Below, in pieces: positions 13,604-23,751 of a stretch of DNA of 64,000 bases. A program made the translations under genes and the position numbers. Source of the DNA: Artemisia argyi (Eukaryota > Streptophyta > Magnoliopsida > Asterales > Asteraceae); assembly GCA_030686995.1 (NCBI GenBank), contig CM060696.1:115645949-115709948 (forward strand). Reading direction: 5' to 3'. Each line of letters begins with the position of its first letter. Position 1 is the stretch's first letter. The notes below the pieces were generated by a model that saw only the letters and a list, made by a program, of their open reading frames with translations, did no database searches and had not been told where the DNA came from.

Positions 13604-16135
13604 CTACGTGATTCGGGTGAGTTCCTCATTGAGGACATCTTTGGGATCGAACTTAGGTTTCAACTTTCTATTGGTTCCCTTAGTGTGGTATGACCTTTCA
13701 AACTTTTCTCCATCCGGATCATACAAGGTCATTCTAATATGCCATGACCCGTCACCTTCTTTAGGTGGCTTGTCCCACCTCCATTTATACTTATCTCCAT
13801 CTCTTTTCCATTTATTCAACTCTATATTAATAGGCATTACGCTCAAGAACTCAATCATCTTTCTAAAGACTAAGGGGTCCTCAAAGGGATCTAGCTCCTC
13901 ATCTCTAGCTATGAGTTGTTCTACCGAATGTGTCTTCTCAACGAAATCCTTTTCTAGATAAAATGGGCATTGAGGACCTATGAAGTTCCTTTCTATCCAA
14001 GGTCCATATCTAGATGGTCTCCTATTCATCTCTACCCAATGCGGTGTTGGTTCATTATCACAATCATAACTATGCTTCTTAACATCATACACCGACCAAG
14101 TATCGCCTTCTCCTACCGCTATCTTGGATTCCTTGCAATCTATCATGGCACTAGCGGTTGCTAAAAATCCTCTTCCTACCAATAATGGGCATGTAGTGTC
14201 ACTAACCATGTCTAGGACGTGAAAATCTGCTAATATAGTTAACCTTCCTACGTGAACAACTACATCCTTAATCATTCCAACCGGGTGGGCAATACTTCCA
14301 TCCGCTAGCCCTATCAATACCTCCGTTTCCTCTAACTTTCCTAGCTTAAGAGCGGTGAATAAGGATAAGGGAATCAAGTTGAGGCTTGACCCTAAATCGG
14401 CTAGTGTGTCGAAAGCTTCGGATCTTCCTATCTTACAAGGCAAAACAAATATACCCGGATCATCAAGCTTTTTAGGCAACTTGTTTTGAACGAAGGCGGT
14501 CCCATTTTTACCTAGCTTATACTTCTCATATTTTTCTAGAAGGGCACTATAGTAAGGAGCACGCGCTAAGACATCAATGACGGGGCGTTCAAGGTGAAGT
14601 TCTTTGAATTCATCGTCAAGGTCTTGTGTAAGAGGTGTTTCAACTATGCTTTTGACCGGCTCTATAGTGGATGTTTTAGTTGATTGGTCCTTTTGGGGGA
14701 CTTGGTGTTGTTTGAAACACGTGCTCGTTGATTTAACCGAGTAGTATTGTGGACACGAAGTGGGTGACGAAACTGAAGATATGGCATTAACGTTTAGTTT
14801 CGGATTCTTGATTGTGTCGCTTGGGAGTGCTCCCATTTCTCGGTCATTGAGAACTTTCAACAATGCGTCAATTCTATTGGTCATCTCGCTTTGATTTTGT
14901 TTGAAATCGGCTTCAAACTTAGCTATGCGGGCTTCTTGAGATGCCATGAACTTTGACATCAATCCTTCAAGATTGTTGGTACTACCATAGTTGTTAGAAG
15001 GATTGTTGTTGAAGGTACGGTTGGATGGTGGACCGTTTGATTGGTAACGATTAGGCGGATTGGAAGAATTGGGTTGATTTTGCTTCCACCTAAGATTTGG
15101 GTGATTTTTCCATGAGGGGTTATATGAATCACCGTATGTGTTTGGCTCGGGCTTGAAAGTGTACCACTTATCTCCCGCTTCGTCGGTACGCGTGGATGCG
15201 TAGTCCGCAAAAGCTGTTCCGGGGTGTTCCACACAATCACGAGTGTCATGGGGACCACTACATAATTCGCATGAAGAAGTGATTTTGTTCACTTGGCTTG
15301 AATGCTTCGGAGCTTCGTAAGATTTCATGAGAAACTTGACTTGGTCCTCAAGTTCCATGATCCTACGGTCGGAAGTGCTTGAATTATTTGAAGGCAAAGA
15401 TATTGCCTTGACTGTTTTGTTCAAATCACGGGGATCATTCCAACTTTCGTTGTCATAGAGAGCAAGATCTTCTATGAGTTCCCATGATTGTTCCGCACTA
15501 AGATCACGTAGCTTACCACCAGCCGATTGGTCAATGGTTCGCCTCGTGGAGATGTCGATATGGTCATAGAAGATTTGGACTTGGAGCCAAAGATCTATGC
15601 CATGATGAGGGACTTTTTGGAGTAAGTCCTTGAAATGAGTCCATGCTTCATAAAGAGATTCATTTTGACGTTGTTGAAACATCAAGATGTCATTCCTAAG
15701 TTTAGTAGTTCTCCCCGGTGGGAAAAATTGAGCAAGGAAACGAGTGGTGAGATCATCCCATGTGGTGATGGATCCCGCGGGTAAACGCTCAAGCCATTGA
15801 CTAGCTTGATCCCGTAGAGAGAATTGGAATAGGCGTAAACGGGTAGTCTCTCTAGTTTCAACACCTAGGTCTATGGAATCTACGATTTTGAGGAAGTCCT
15901 TAAGGTGTTGGTTTGGATCTTCGGAACGAAGTCCATGGAATGCACATCCGCTTTGCACCAACCAGATGGTGTCGGATCGCAAGGGGGTCACATTGTCTCC
16001 GGTGAGCTCAATGGTGTTTCGGTAGCCTTGGTGGCTGGGTCGGGAATACTCTCCTAAGGTTCGGGGCCTAAGGGGTTCTAATGGTGGGTTTTGTTGTGGT
16101 GGGATGATGGGTTCAAAGATGTTACCACCTTCCAT
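13604..16135 (-). CDS. Gag-protease polyprotein with extra C-terminal domain
   Basis: This 843-residue frame is intact. Residues about 45-200 are the capsid domain. A C-x2-C-x3-H-x4-C knuckle lies near 290 and an Asn/Pro/Arg-rich linker follows. A retropepsin domain near 590-690 keeps the active-site motif Asp-Leu-Gly-Ser-Ser and the later LLVGRGFLATA segment. A final domain of about 170 residues is rich in Trp, Lys and Asp (motifs such as KWRWDKPP) and is unknown to me. ATG 16135 is chosen because it follows the primer site by about 150 bases and the same start is seen at 9544. The protein should build particles and cleave itself, but the element has no enzymes for copying or integration. 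Confidence 0.85.
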   Translation of the reverse strand: MEGGNIFEPIIPPQQNPPLEPLRPRTLGEYSRPSHQGYRNTIELTGDNVTPLRSDTIWLVQSGCAFHGLRSEDPNQHLKDFLKIVDSIDLGVETRETTRLRLFQFSLRDQASQWLERLPAGSITTWDDLTTRFLAQFFPPGRTTKLRNDILMFQQRQNESLYEAWTHFKDLLQKVPHHGIDLWLQVQIFYDHIDISTRRTIDQSAGGKLRDLSAEQSWELIEDLALYDNESWNDPRDLNKTVKAISLPSNNSSTSDRRIMELEDQVKFLMKSYEAPKHSSQVNKITSSCELCSGPHDTRDCVEHPGTAFADYASTRTDEAGDKWYTFKPEPNTYGDSYNPSWKNHPNLRWKQNQPNSSNPPNRYQSNGPPSNRTFNNNPSNNYGSTNNLEGLMSKFMASQEARIAKFEADFKQNQSEMTNRIDALLKVLNDREMGALPSDTIKNPKLNVNAISSVSSPTSCPQYYSVKSTSTCFKQHQVPQKDQSTKTSTIEPVKSIVETPLTQDLDDEFKELHLERPVIDVLARAPYYSALLEKYEKYKLGKNGTAFVQNKLPKKLDDPGIFVLPCKIGRSEAFDTLADLGSSLNLIPLSLFTALKLGKLEETEVLIGLADGSIAHPVGMIKDVVVHVGRLTILADFHVLDMVSDTTCPLLVGRGFLATASAMIDCKESKIAVGEGDTWSVYDVKKHSYDCDNEPTPHWVEMNRRPSRYGPWIERNFIGPQCPFYLEKDFVEKTHSVEQLIARDEELDPFEDPLVFRKMIEFLSVMPINIELNKWKRDGDKYKWRWDKPPKEGDGSWHIRMTLYDPDGEKFERSYHTKGTNRKLKPKFDPKDVLNEELTRIT

Positions 16136-16307
16136 GATGTCGGATGGTAAAGAGTTACGAACAAAGGCACGAAGAAATAAGATAGACTAAAGAAGACCTA
16201 AAAATAAAAATAAAAATCTTACTAGAAAGGAATCTAGCAAGTAGACCTAATAAAAAGAAATCCTAACCTAGACAATAACTATTCCCCGGGCTGCGGCGCC
16301 AAAAACT

Positions 16308-17703
16308 TGATGCGTGGGAATCGCACCTTGCTTTACCTCTCGAGGGATCTCGAGAAGCTTACAACCCCCACCAGGCAGTGTACCTGATCGTTGTAGTATA
16401 GTATAGTGACAAGTACCGGGGGATTGATCGTTCAGCTTAGGAATAGTGTCGCTAGGATTAGAAAACCTAATTAATAGTTCTAGAGGTTAGAGATGATTAT
16501 TTTTGTATTTTTATATTTTTATGAAAGCAAGTAAAATCTCGGGTTTTAGAAGAGTGGGCGGAATTAGTTGCTATTCAACTAACCCAAAGCTATTAAAATA
16601 ATTAAAATGAAATTAAACTAAATTAAACTAAGGTTGTGAGCAGTAATTGGAGAAATTGTGTTTACTTAGACTTCATTACTCCCTAGATATCTTTTACATG
16701 TTAATTACTTGTTATACTTGTATGAATGACGGATTGTATTCCTTAATACCATTCGTGGGGTGGCATACATAACTCCCTAACTCTATGAGCTCTTATCTCC
16801 TCCTACACCATGACCCAGCACAACTATAGGGATTGTAAACAGTGGCTCATGCATTAAATACAACCAATAAAGACCTAGTACGCCTCGGTTCATGTTTCTT
16901 AAGACGTTCAAGCATGTTACCATTTGGAGATCTGCCAGTTTTCTTAAGCCTAACATATAAATCATTCATTCAAAACAAGAATAGACAAGTAATCAACACA
17001 TAATCAACATCTAGGTTTCATTAGATCTAAGCAAACACAAGAGAGATCTAGCCTAGCATAGTAGAATTGAGATAAGAACAAGAGATAAACAACCAACACA
17101 TAGACATATTGATTGAATTGAAAGTACACTTATCTCAATTACAATGCAAGGTCTCAAGGGTTTGGAACCCTTGAAAAACCTGTAAAAGAGGCACCAAAAT
17201 CGTCTTTAGGGTTTCACCAAAACTTCTCTCCTTTAATGAAAAAAAAACTAGAAAACTATATATAGGAAAAACAGTCTGACAGCGTCAAGAGTTAATTCTG
17301 ACGCCGTCACCTCGCCGCCATATACTTCCTCGGACGGCCTAGATCCACTTATGACGGCCTATGTGACGCCGTCACCACCCACGGTATAATATTTTTGCCA
17401 CTTTGACGCCGTCACCAGTCCATCTGACGCCGTCACCAGCTACGATGTTTAATTCTCCATGTCTGACGCCGTCAAGAAGGTAGTCTTGACGCCGTCACCT
17501 TGTATCTTCAGCATGGATTTTTGGTACTTTGCCGTTTTCTTCACTTTTATGCTCCAAAAACGTCCAAAATAGCTTCTTTTCCAGAATTCACTCTCCAAAC
17601 ACCTAAAATCACAAAAGGAACGATTTAGGGCAATATTTGATCAAATAAAGTCGGATTTGGGTTTAAATGACCCCCTAAAAATGGATCATTTTTCGCCTTA
17701 TCA
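16308..17703 (-). repeat. LTR-c (5' LTR of internal 2)
   Basis: 1396 bp, next to primer site 16283-16301. The palindrome array sits at 17277-17500 and a TATA-like CTATATATAGG just left of it at about 17256-17266. Differences from LTR-b are mostly transitions. Confidence 0.88.
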
Positions 17704-17748
17704 CTAACCTAGACAATAACTATTCCCCGGGCTACGGCGCCAAAAACT
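17704..17748 (-). other. 45-bp internal stub with primer-binding site
   Basis: This stub matches only the primer-site end of an internal region (CTAACCTAGACAATAAC through the primer site at 17724-17742) and joins LTR-d exactly. The rest of that internal region is missing or displaced, which marks the rearrangement junction in the composite insertion. Confidence 0.8.
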
Positions 17749-19132
17749 TGATGTGTGGGAATTGCACCAGGCTTTACCTCTCGAGGGATCTCGAGAAGCT
17801 TACAACCCCCACCAGGCAGTGTACCTGATCGTTGTAGTATAGTATAGTGACAAGTACCGGGGGATTGATCATTCAACTCAGGAATAGTGGTGAGGGATGA
17901 TTCTTTTTGTATTTTTATAATTTTATGAAAGCAAGTAAAATCTCGGTTTTCGGAAGAGTGGGCGGAATTAGTTGCTAGTCAACTAACCCAATAACTAAAG
18001 ATGCAATCAAAATAAAATGACAAAAATGAAAATAAACTAATTAAACTAGTATGGTGTGAACAATAGATGGGAGAATTGTGTTTACTTAGATTTCACTACT
18101 CCCTAGATATCTTTTACAGGTTAATTACTTGTTACAGTTGCGTGGATGACGGGTTATATTCCTTAATACCAATCATGGGGTGGCGTACTTACTTCCCCAA
18201 TTCTATAAGCTCCTACTTCACTCCTATGTCGAGCCTGCAAGAAGCTCCTAACATTGGATCACTAGAATTCACTCATGCATTAAATACAACCATAAAAACC
18301 TAGTACACATCGGTTCATGTTTCTTAAGACGTTCAAGCAAGTTACACAATGGAGATCTGCCAGTTTTCTTAAGCCTAACATTGAAATCATTCATCCATGA
18401 CAACTATAAACAAGCAATCAACCTATAATCAACATCTAGGTTTCATTACATCTAAGCAAACACACAAGAGATCTAGCCTAGCATGTTAAAATTAAGACAA
18501 GCGTAAGATATATTCAAACAACACATAGACATATTGAATGAATTGAAAGGATACTTATCTCAATTGAACATGAAGGGTTTCAAGGGGTGAAAACCCTTGA
18601 AAATACTGTAAAAGTCTTCTTAGGGTTTATTAGGTTCGACCCTAAAATTCTCCTCCAAAGTTACACCCTTAGAATGAAAATTACAAAAACTATATATAGA
18701 TTTACTAAGGTGACGGCGTCAAGAAGAAAGTTCTGACGCCATCAACCCGCCGCCAAAAATATTCTCGGATTGCCTAGATCCAGATCTAACGCCGTCATGT
18801 GTAATCTTGCTCTGGGCCGTCACCACTTTTACTCTTGACGCCCTTGTTCTGACGCCGTCACGTTTTCTCTGGGCCGTCACCAAAAATGCTCATGACGCCG
18901 TTAGGAAATTGCTCTTGACGCCGTCATGTACTGTTCCCAGCAAGGAAAATTAAGACTTTGCCGTTTTCTTCACTTTTATGCTCCAAAAACGTCCAAAATG
19001 CTTCCTTTTCCAGAATTCACTCCCAAAGTACCTAAAATCACAAAAGGAACGATTTAGGGCAATTTTTGATCAAATAAATTCCAATTCCGGCTTAAATGAC
19101 CCCCTAAAAACGGATCATTTTTCGCCTCATCA
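17749..19132 (-). repeat. LTR-d (outer 5' LTR of composite insertion)
   Basis: 1384 bp. It matches LTR-a in subtype but has lost about 37 bp after GAATAGTG (near 17888). Its right end abuts the CCCAT duplication, where the outer gag resumes. Confidence 0.85.
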
Positions 19133-19137
19133 CCCAT

Positions 19138-19735
19138 CTATAAATCATGGATTAGATTCAAGGATTTAATAAGACAAGTCCCCCATCATGGCATAGAGCT
19201 TTGGCTTCTGGTCCAAATCTTCTACGACAACGTCTCCCCGAACGGAATCAATAATTCGAGGAAAGGGAAAATAGCCAATCTAAGCGTCGAGGAAGGGTGG
19301 AATAGGATTGAGGAATATGCTCAAGACCAGGACGATACTTGGGATCAACCCGATTCAACTATTAGCATATCCGAAATCGCACAAACACCCTCGGATCGGC
19401 TGAGGAAATTTCACGAAAGGGTGTCATACCTTGCAGGGTCGCGAACAACTAAACAACTTTCAAATCCTTACTTGATCTGCGACTACTGTGGGGGCCCGCA
19501 CGAAGTAGAAGAATGCGGATGAGAAATCACTACCAAACATGCGTGTTTGTCGGGACATGACATCTTCGATGACCCCTCCCTTTTGCCTTTTTACCAAAAC
19601 GATGATTATACCCTTTGGGGGAATCTGGTGAAAAGAAAAGAATGAGAGGAAGGCCCTGACTTCAAAATCAGGAGCACTTTTGAGGATGACCTTGGACACT
19701 TTACTCAGGAAAAAAGGCTTACAATTGAAAGGGCT
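19138..19735 (+). pseudogene. gag, C-terminal part of outer element
   Basis: The frame resumes from the split Ile codon with the end of the capsid domain (RQVPHHGIELWLL), an acidic linker, and a knuckle CDYCGGPHEVEEC. TGA codons follow at about 19518 and 19643; both fit CGA to TGA changes. A frameshift near 19680-19735 moves the reading to the protease frame. Together with 2722-3383 this was one gag gene before the nested insertion. Confidence 0.8.
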
Positions 19736-20885
19736 TGACGAGCTCATCACTGAACAACAGAATGACTTAGAAAAATGGTTCAAAAAGCTTAATGCCACCC
19801 TTGATGGCCATAACAAGCCCCCAGTAAGCCAAAAAGATCCTTTGATCGCGGTTACTACTCGAGCTGGAACAACAACCAAGGACCCTCCTTTTCCGAGCCA
19901 ACATCCTGTCGCCGTTGAGCCAAATAATCCCCACGAGGAGGAAGGTAATGTGAGCAACGAGGCTCCCGAACAACCTCCTCTGATGACCCCATCTCCACCA
20001 ACTCCACCTAACCAACCTGTGAGAATCCCTTTTCCGTCCCGCCTAAAAAATCAGAAGATTGAGAATGATAATAAGAGATTCTTGTCATATCTAAAAGATT
20101 CAGTGGTCACCATACCTCTCCTTGATGCTTGCTATTACATGCCCAAGTATAACTCATACTTCAAAAGATTGCTTGCCAACCGAAAGAAATTCGAGGGTCT
20201 TGTGACTCTTGGAGAAGAATGTTCAGTGGTGACCCAACGAGGGCTACCAAAAAAGGTAGACGACCCAGGCAGCTTCACCTTGCCCTGTTCCATAGGATCT
20301 CTATCGATAAAGAATGCTCTTGCCGATTTAGGGGCAAGCATCAACCTCATGCCCTACTCCATGTTACTCAAACTAGGATATTTCGGATTAAAACCAACCC
20401 GTATGAACATCCAACTAGCCGATAGATCGGTCAAATATCCCTTGGGGATATGCGAGAATGTGCTAGTTAAAGTAGGGAAGTTCAAATTTCCGGTTGACTT
20501 CGTGATCTTGGAAATGGAGGAGGATGACCTGGTGCCCATCATCTTAGGGAGACCCTTTCTTGCCACCGCTCGTGCAGTTATCGATGTTCACGACGGCAAG
20601 TTAACCTTACGAGTAGGGACCGATAGCTTGACCTTTGATATTAAAGACACTATGAATCTATCTCTTGAAGCAGCTAACCGGCTCTATTTCATAGGAGAGG
20701 TCGATGAATTAACTGATGTCATTGACAACTGTGTTGATGAACAAATCAAAGAGGGCTGGTTGCGGGATGAGGTCTTCCTCCCCATAATGGAGAAGGAGAA
20801 GACGGAGGGCGTTAGCGCAGTCTCCTTCATCCCGGACAAGAGATCACTGAACCGCTCGAACTCCGTAAACCCGAAAACAAGCTAA
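19686..20885 (+). pseudogene. Retropepsin (aspartic protease) region of outer element
   Basis: An open stretch of about 400 codons holds a Pro-rich linker and a protease domain with Ala-Asp-Leu-Gly-Ala-Ser at about 20323-20340, then IILGRPFLATARA near 20540-20570. These are the active-site and flap-distal motifs of Ty3/gypsy proteases. The enzyme would cut the Gag-Pol precursor. The frame ends in a false stop. The true continuation (ELRKPENKLKPS) is one frame over, so a 1-nt indel lies near 20830-20840. Confidence 0.82.
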
Positions 20886-22440
20886 AGCCCTCCATTATCG
20901 AACCACCCAAGCTAGAACTTAAAGAACTCCCTAACCACTTGGGATATGCTTTCCTCCATGGAAATGGCCAACTGCCAGTGATCATAAATTCTTCCCTTGA
21001 ACATGGACAAAAGGATAAACTCTTAGGAGTTTTAAAGAAATATAAGGGAGTCCTTGCATGGAGTGTAGCCGACATTAAGGGGATTGACTCCACCTTCTGC
21101 ACGCATAAGATTCTTATGGAAGAAGACTATAAACCAGCCGTGCAACCCCAGAGGCGGGTAAATCCCAACATTAAGGAGGTGGTGAAAAAGGAAGTTATCA
21201 AACTCTTGGATGCAGGCCTGATATACCCGATTTCGGATAGCCCGTGGGTTAGTCCTGTACAGGTTGTACAAAAAAAGGAGGGATAACTGTGGTGAAAAAT
21301 GACAACGGTGAAATGGTACCCTAGAGAACGGTTACTGGTTGGCGGGTATGCATTGATTATAGAAAGCTCAATGATGCCACCAGAAAGGATCACTTTCCCC
21401 TCCCGTTCATTGTCCAAATGTTGGAAAGATTAGCCGGGCATGAGTACTATTGTTTCTTGGATGGATTTTCAAGGTATTTCCCATAGCCCATGAGGACCAA
21501 GAAAAAACCACATTTACTTGCCCCTTATGGAACATTCGTCTATAAGAGAATGCCTTTTGGGCTATGTAACGCTCCCGCCACTTTTCAGCGATGTATGACC
21601 GCAATCTTTCACGAGTTAATGGAAGACAACATGGAAGTTTTCATGGATGATTTCTCGGTCTTTGGAGACTCTTTCGATCGCTGTCTCGCCAACCTTGAAA
21701 AAAATGCTCAAACGTTGCGAGGAGACCAACTTGGTCCTAAATTGGGAGAAATGCCATTTTATGGTAAAAGAAGGGATTGTGCTAGGGCATAAGGTCTCAG
21801 GAAATGGGATTGAGGTGGACCAAGCAAAGGTTGAAGCTATATCTAAACTACCTTATCCCACTACTGTCAAGGCAATACGTAGCTTCTTGGGTCATGCTGG
21901 GTTCTACAGGAGGTTCATCAAGGACTTCTCTAAAATAGCTCGGCCAATGACTTAATTGCTTGTACAGAATGCCCCTTTCGATTTCTCTCAAGAATGCAAG
22001 GATGCATTCAATCTCCTGAAAAAGGAACTCACACAAGCCCCAATCATGGTTACACCTAACTGGGAATTACCTTTCGAGATCATGTGTGACGCTAGCGACT
22101 ATGCTGTTAGAGCAATATTAGGCTAAAGGTTTAACAAACAATTCCAACCAATATACTACGCTAGCAAAACTATGAATCCCGCTCAGGAGAACTATTCTAC
22201 CACCGAAAAGGAACTATTAGCCGTGGTTCTCGCTTTTGACAAATTCCACCAATATCTTGTCCTTTCAAAAATGGTCGTTTTTACTGATCATTCGGCTCTT
22301 CGATACCTTTTTGCTAAGCAAGACGCTAAACCACGACTAATTCGGTGGATCTTGTTACAAGAATTCGATGTTGAAATTCGTGATAAAAAGGGGGCAGAAA
22401 ATTTAGCTGATGATCATCTCTCTCGTCTCGAGAATCCCCT
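20886..22440 (+). pseudogene. Reverse transcriptase-RNase H of outer element
   Basis: RT motifs occur in order: KEVIKLLDAGLIYPI and SPWVSPVQVVQKK (21180-21280), WRVCIDYRKLND (about 21335), MPFGLCNAPATFQRCM (about 21550) and the catalytic FMDD at about 21640-21651. RNase H follows with CDASDYAVRAILG (about 22087), a TEKELLAVV segment and TDHSALRYL. Damage: 1-nt loss in the A-run near 21275, TAG after GEMVP near 21322, a frameshifted patch 21480-21526, a shift near 21715, and TAA at about 21954 and 22123 where Gln is expected. This is the only RT in the window and it cannot be functional. Confidence 0.88.
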
Positions 22441-23751
22441 CCTTAGTGAACTTGACAAGAGTGAGATTCGGGACTCATTTCCTGAAGAGCAGCTCATGTC
22501 AATAACAGATTCTGAGCCATGGTACGCTGATTATGCTAATTATCTTGCAAGCAGACTCATTCCGAAACACATGACTAGACACGAAAGGAAAAGGTTCTTT
22601 ACCCAACTAAAATACTACTTTTGGGACGAACCCTTCTTATTCCGAAGATGTCCTGATCAAGTAATCAGGCGCTGTGTTTTGGGAAAAGAAGCAATGAAGA
22701 TTATGAAAGAATGTCATTCGGGCCCTTCTAGGGGCCATCATGGAATAAACACCACCGCACGAAAGATTTTCGATGCAGGATTCTACTGGCCTACAATATT
22801 TCGTGATGTAAAGGGAATGATACATGCATGCGATGCATGTCAACGAGCCAGGAATATATCAAGAAGAGATGAAGCACCTCAGAATTTTATACAAGTTTAT
22901 GAGGTTTTCGATGTTTGGGGAATTGATTTCATGGGACCCTTCCCATCTTCAGGGGGGAACGATTACATATTAGTGGCAATTGATTATTTTTCAAAATGGG
23001 TGGAGGTGCAAGCCCTTAGGACCAACGATGCTTGGGTAGTCATTCATTTTTTGAAAAAGTTGTTTGCTAGGTTCAGCATTCCTAAAGCTCTCATTAGTGA
23101 TAGAGGAACCCACTTTTGCAACGCGCAAATGGAAAAGGCCATGAAAAGATATGGAGTCTCCCACCGGTTCTCCACCGCTTATCACCCGCAAACCAACGAT
23201 CAAGTTGAAAACACCAACAGGGCGATTAAGAGAATATTGGAAAAGACGGTCAATCAGAACAGAAAGGATTGGTCATTTAAACTCGATGAGGCCTTATGGG
23301 CATTCCGAACAGCCTACAAGACACCTATAGGAACGACCCCGTTCCGCATGGTTTATGGCAAGGCGTGTCACCTTCCAGTAGAACTTGAACACAAGGCTTA
23401 TTGGGCACTTAAGGCATGTAATTTGGATTATACGGTCGCTGGGACGAATATGTTCTTACAACTCCATGAGCTTGATGAATTAAGGCTAGAAGCGTGTGAA
23501 TCTTCCGTTACATATAAAGAAAGGGCAAAAGGATGGCATGACCAACGAATTAAGAAACCTAAGGAGTTCTCAGAGGGGACAAAGTTCTATTGTATAATTC
23601 CCGGTTAAGGTTATTTCCCGGGAAACTTAAGTCTAGATGGTATGGACCCTTTACGGTGAAAAGCTCCTCTAAAGCGGGTGTTGTTGTGTTAATGGACGAT
23701 GAAAATAGAGAATTCACTGTGAATATACAACACGTAAAACATTATCAATAA
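22441..23751 (+). pseudogene. Integrase of outer element
   Basis: The domain order is an HHCC zinc-binding region ([11 protein letters not shown] near 22710, CDACQ near 22830), then the DDE core: first Asp in GIDFMGPFP (about 22920), second in SDRGTHF (about 23098), Glu in [11 protein letters not shown] (about 23200). The core is open, in frame with RNase H from 22172. A 1-nt deletion near 23580 truncates it at 23608. The correct frame continues to 23751 (FPGKLKSRWYGPFTV and a short basic tail). No chromodomain or env-like ORF follows. Confidence 0.88.

Larger units (their letters stand above)
9717..17703 (-). mobile_element. Young non-autonomous LTR element (LTR-b, internal 2, LTR-c)
   Basis: This 7,987-bp unit has paired LTRs of identical length (1396 bp), a primer site, one long ORF and a long 3' non-coding region. 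It lacks RT, RNase H and integrase. The LTR pair differs by under 1 percent by eye, so it is recent. The flanks do not show a clean 5-bp duplication: CTAAC follows LTR-c, but the sequence before LTR-b is the primer-site end of internal 1. Its arrival therefore involved recombination with, or conversion by, the neighbouring element. Confidence 0.75.
3384..19132 (-). mobile_element. Composite minus-strand insertion with four LTRs
   Basis: The insertion is bounded by CCCAT at 3379-3383 and 19133-19137. Left to right it reads LTR-a (3384-4805), internal 1 (4806-9716), LTR-b (9717-11112), internal 2 (11113-16307), LTR-c (16308-17703), a 45-bp stub with primer site (17704-17748) and LTR-d (17749-19132). 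All parts lie on the minus strand. LTR-a and LTR-d are one subtype and LTR-b and LTR-c another, nearly identical pair. The outer duplication shows a single original insertion, later rearranged by element insertion plus recombination or gene conversion. No RT, RNase H or integrase lies anywhere inside. Confidence 0.85.
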
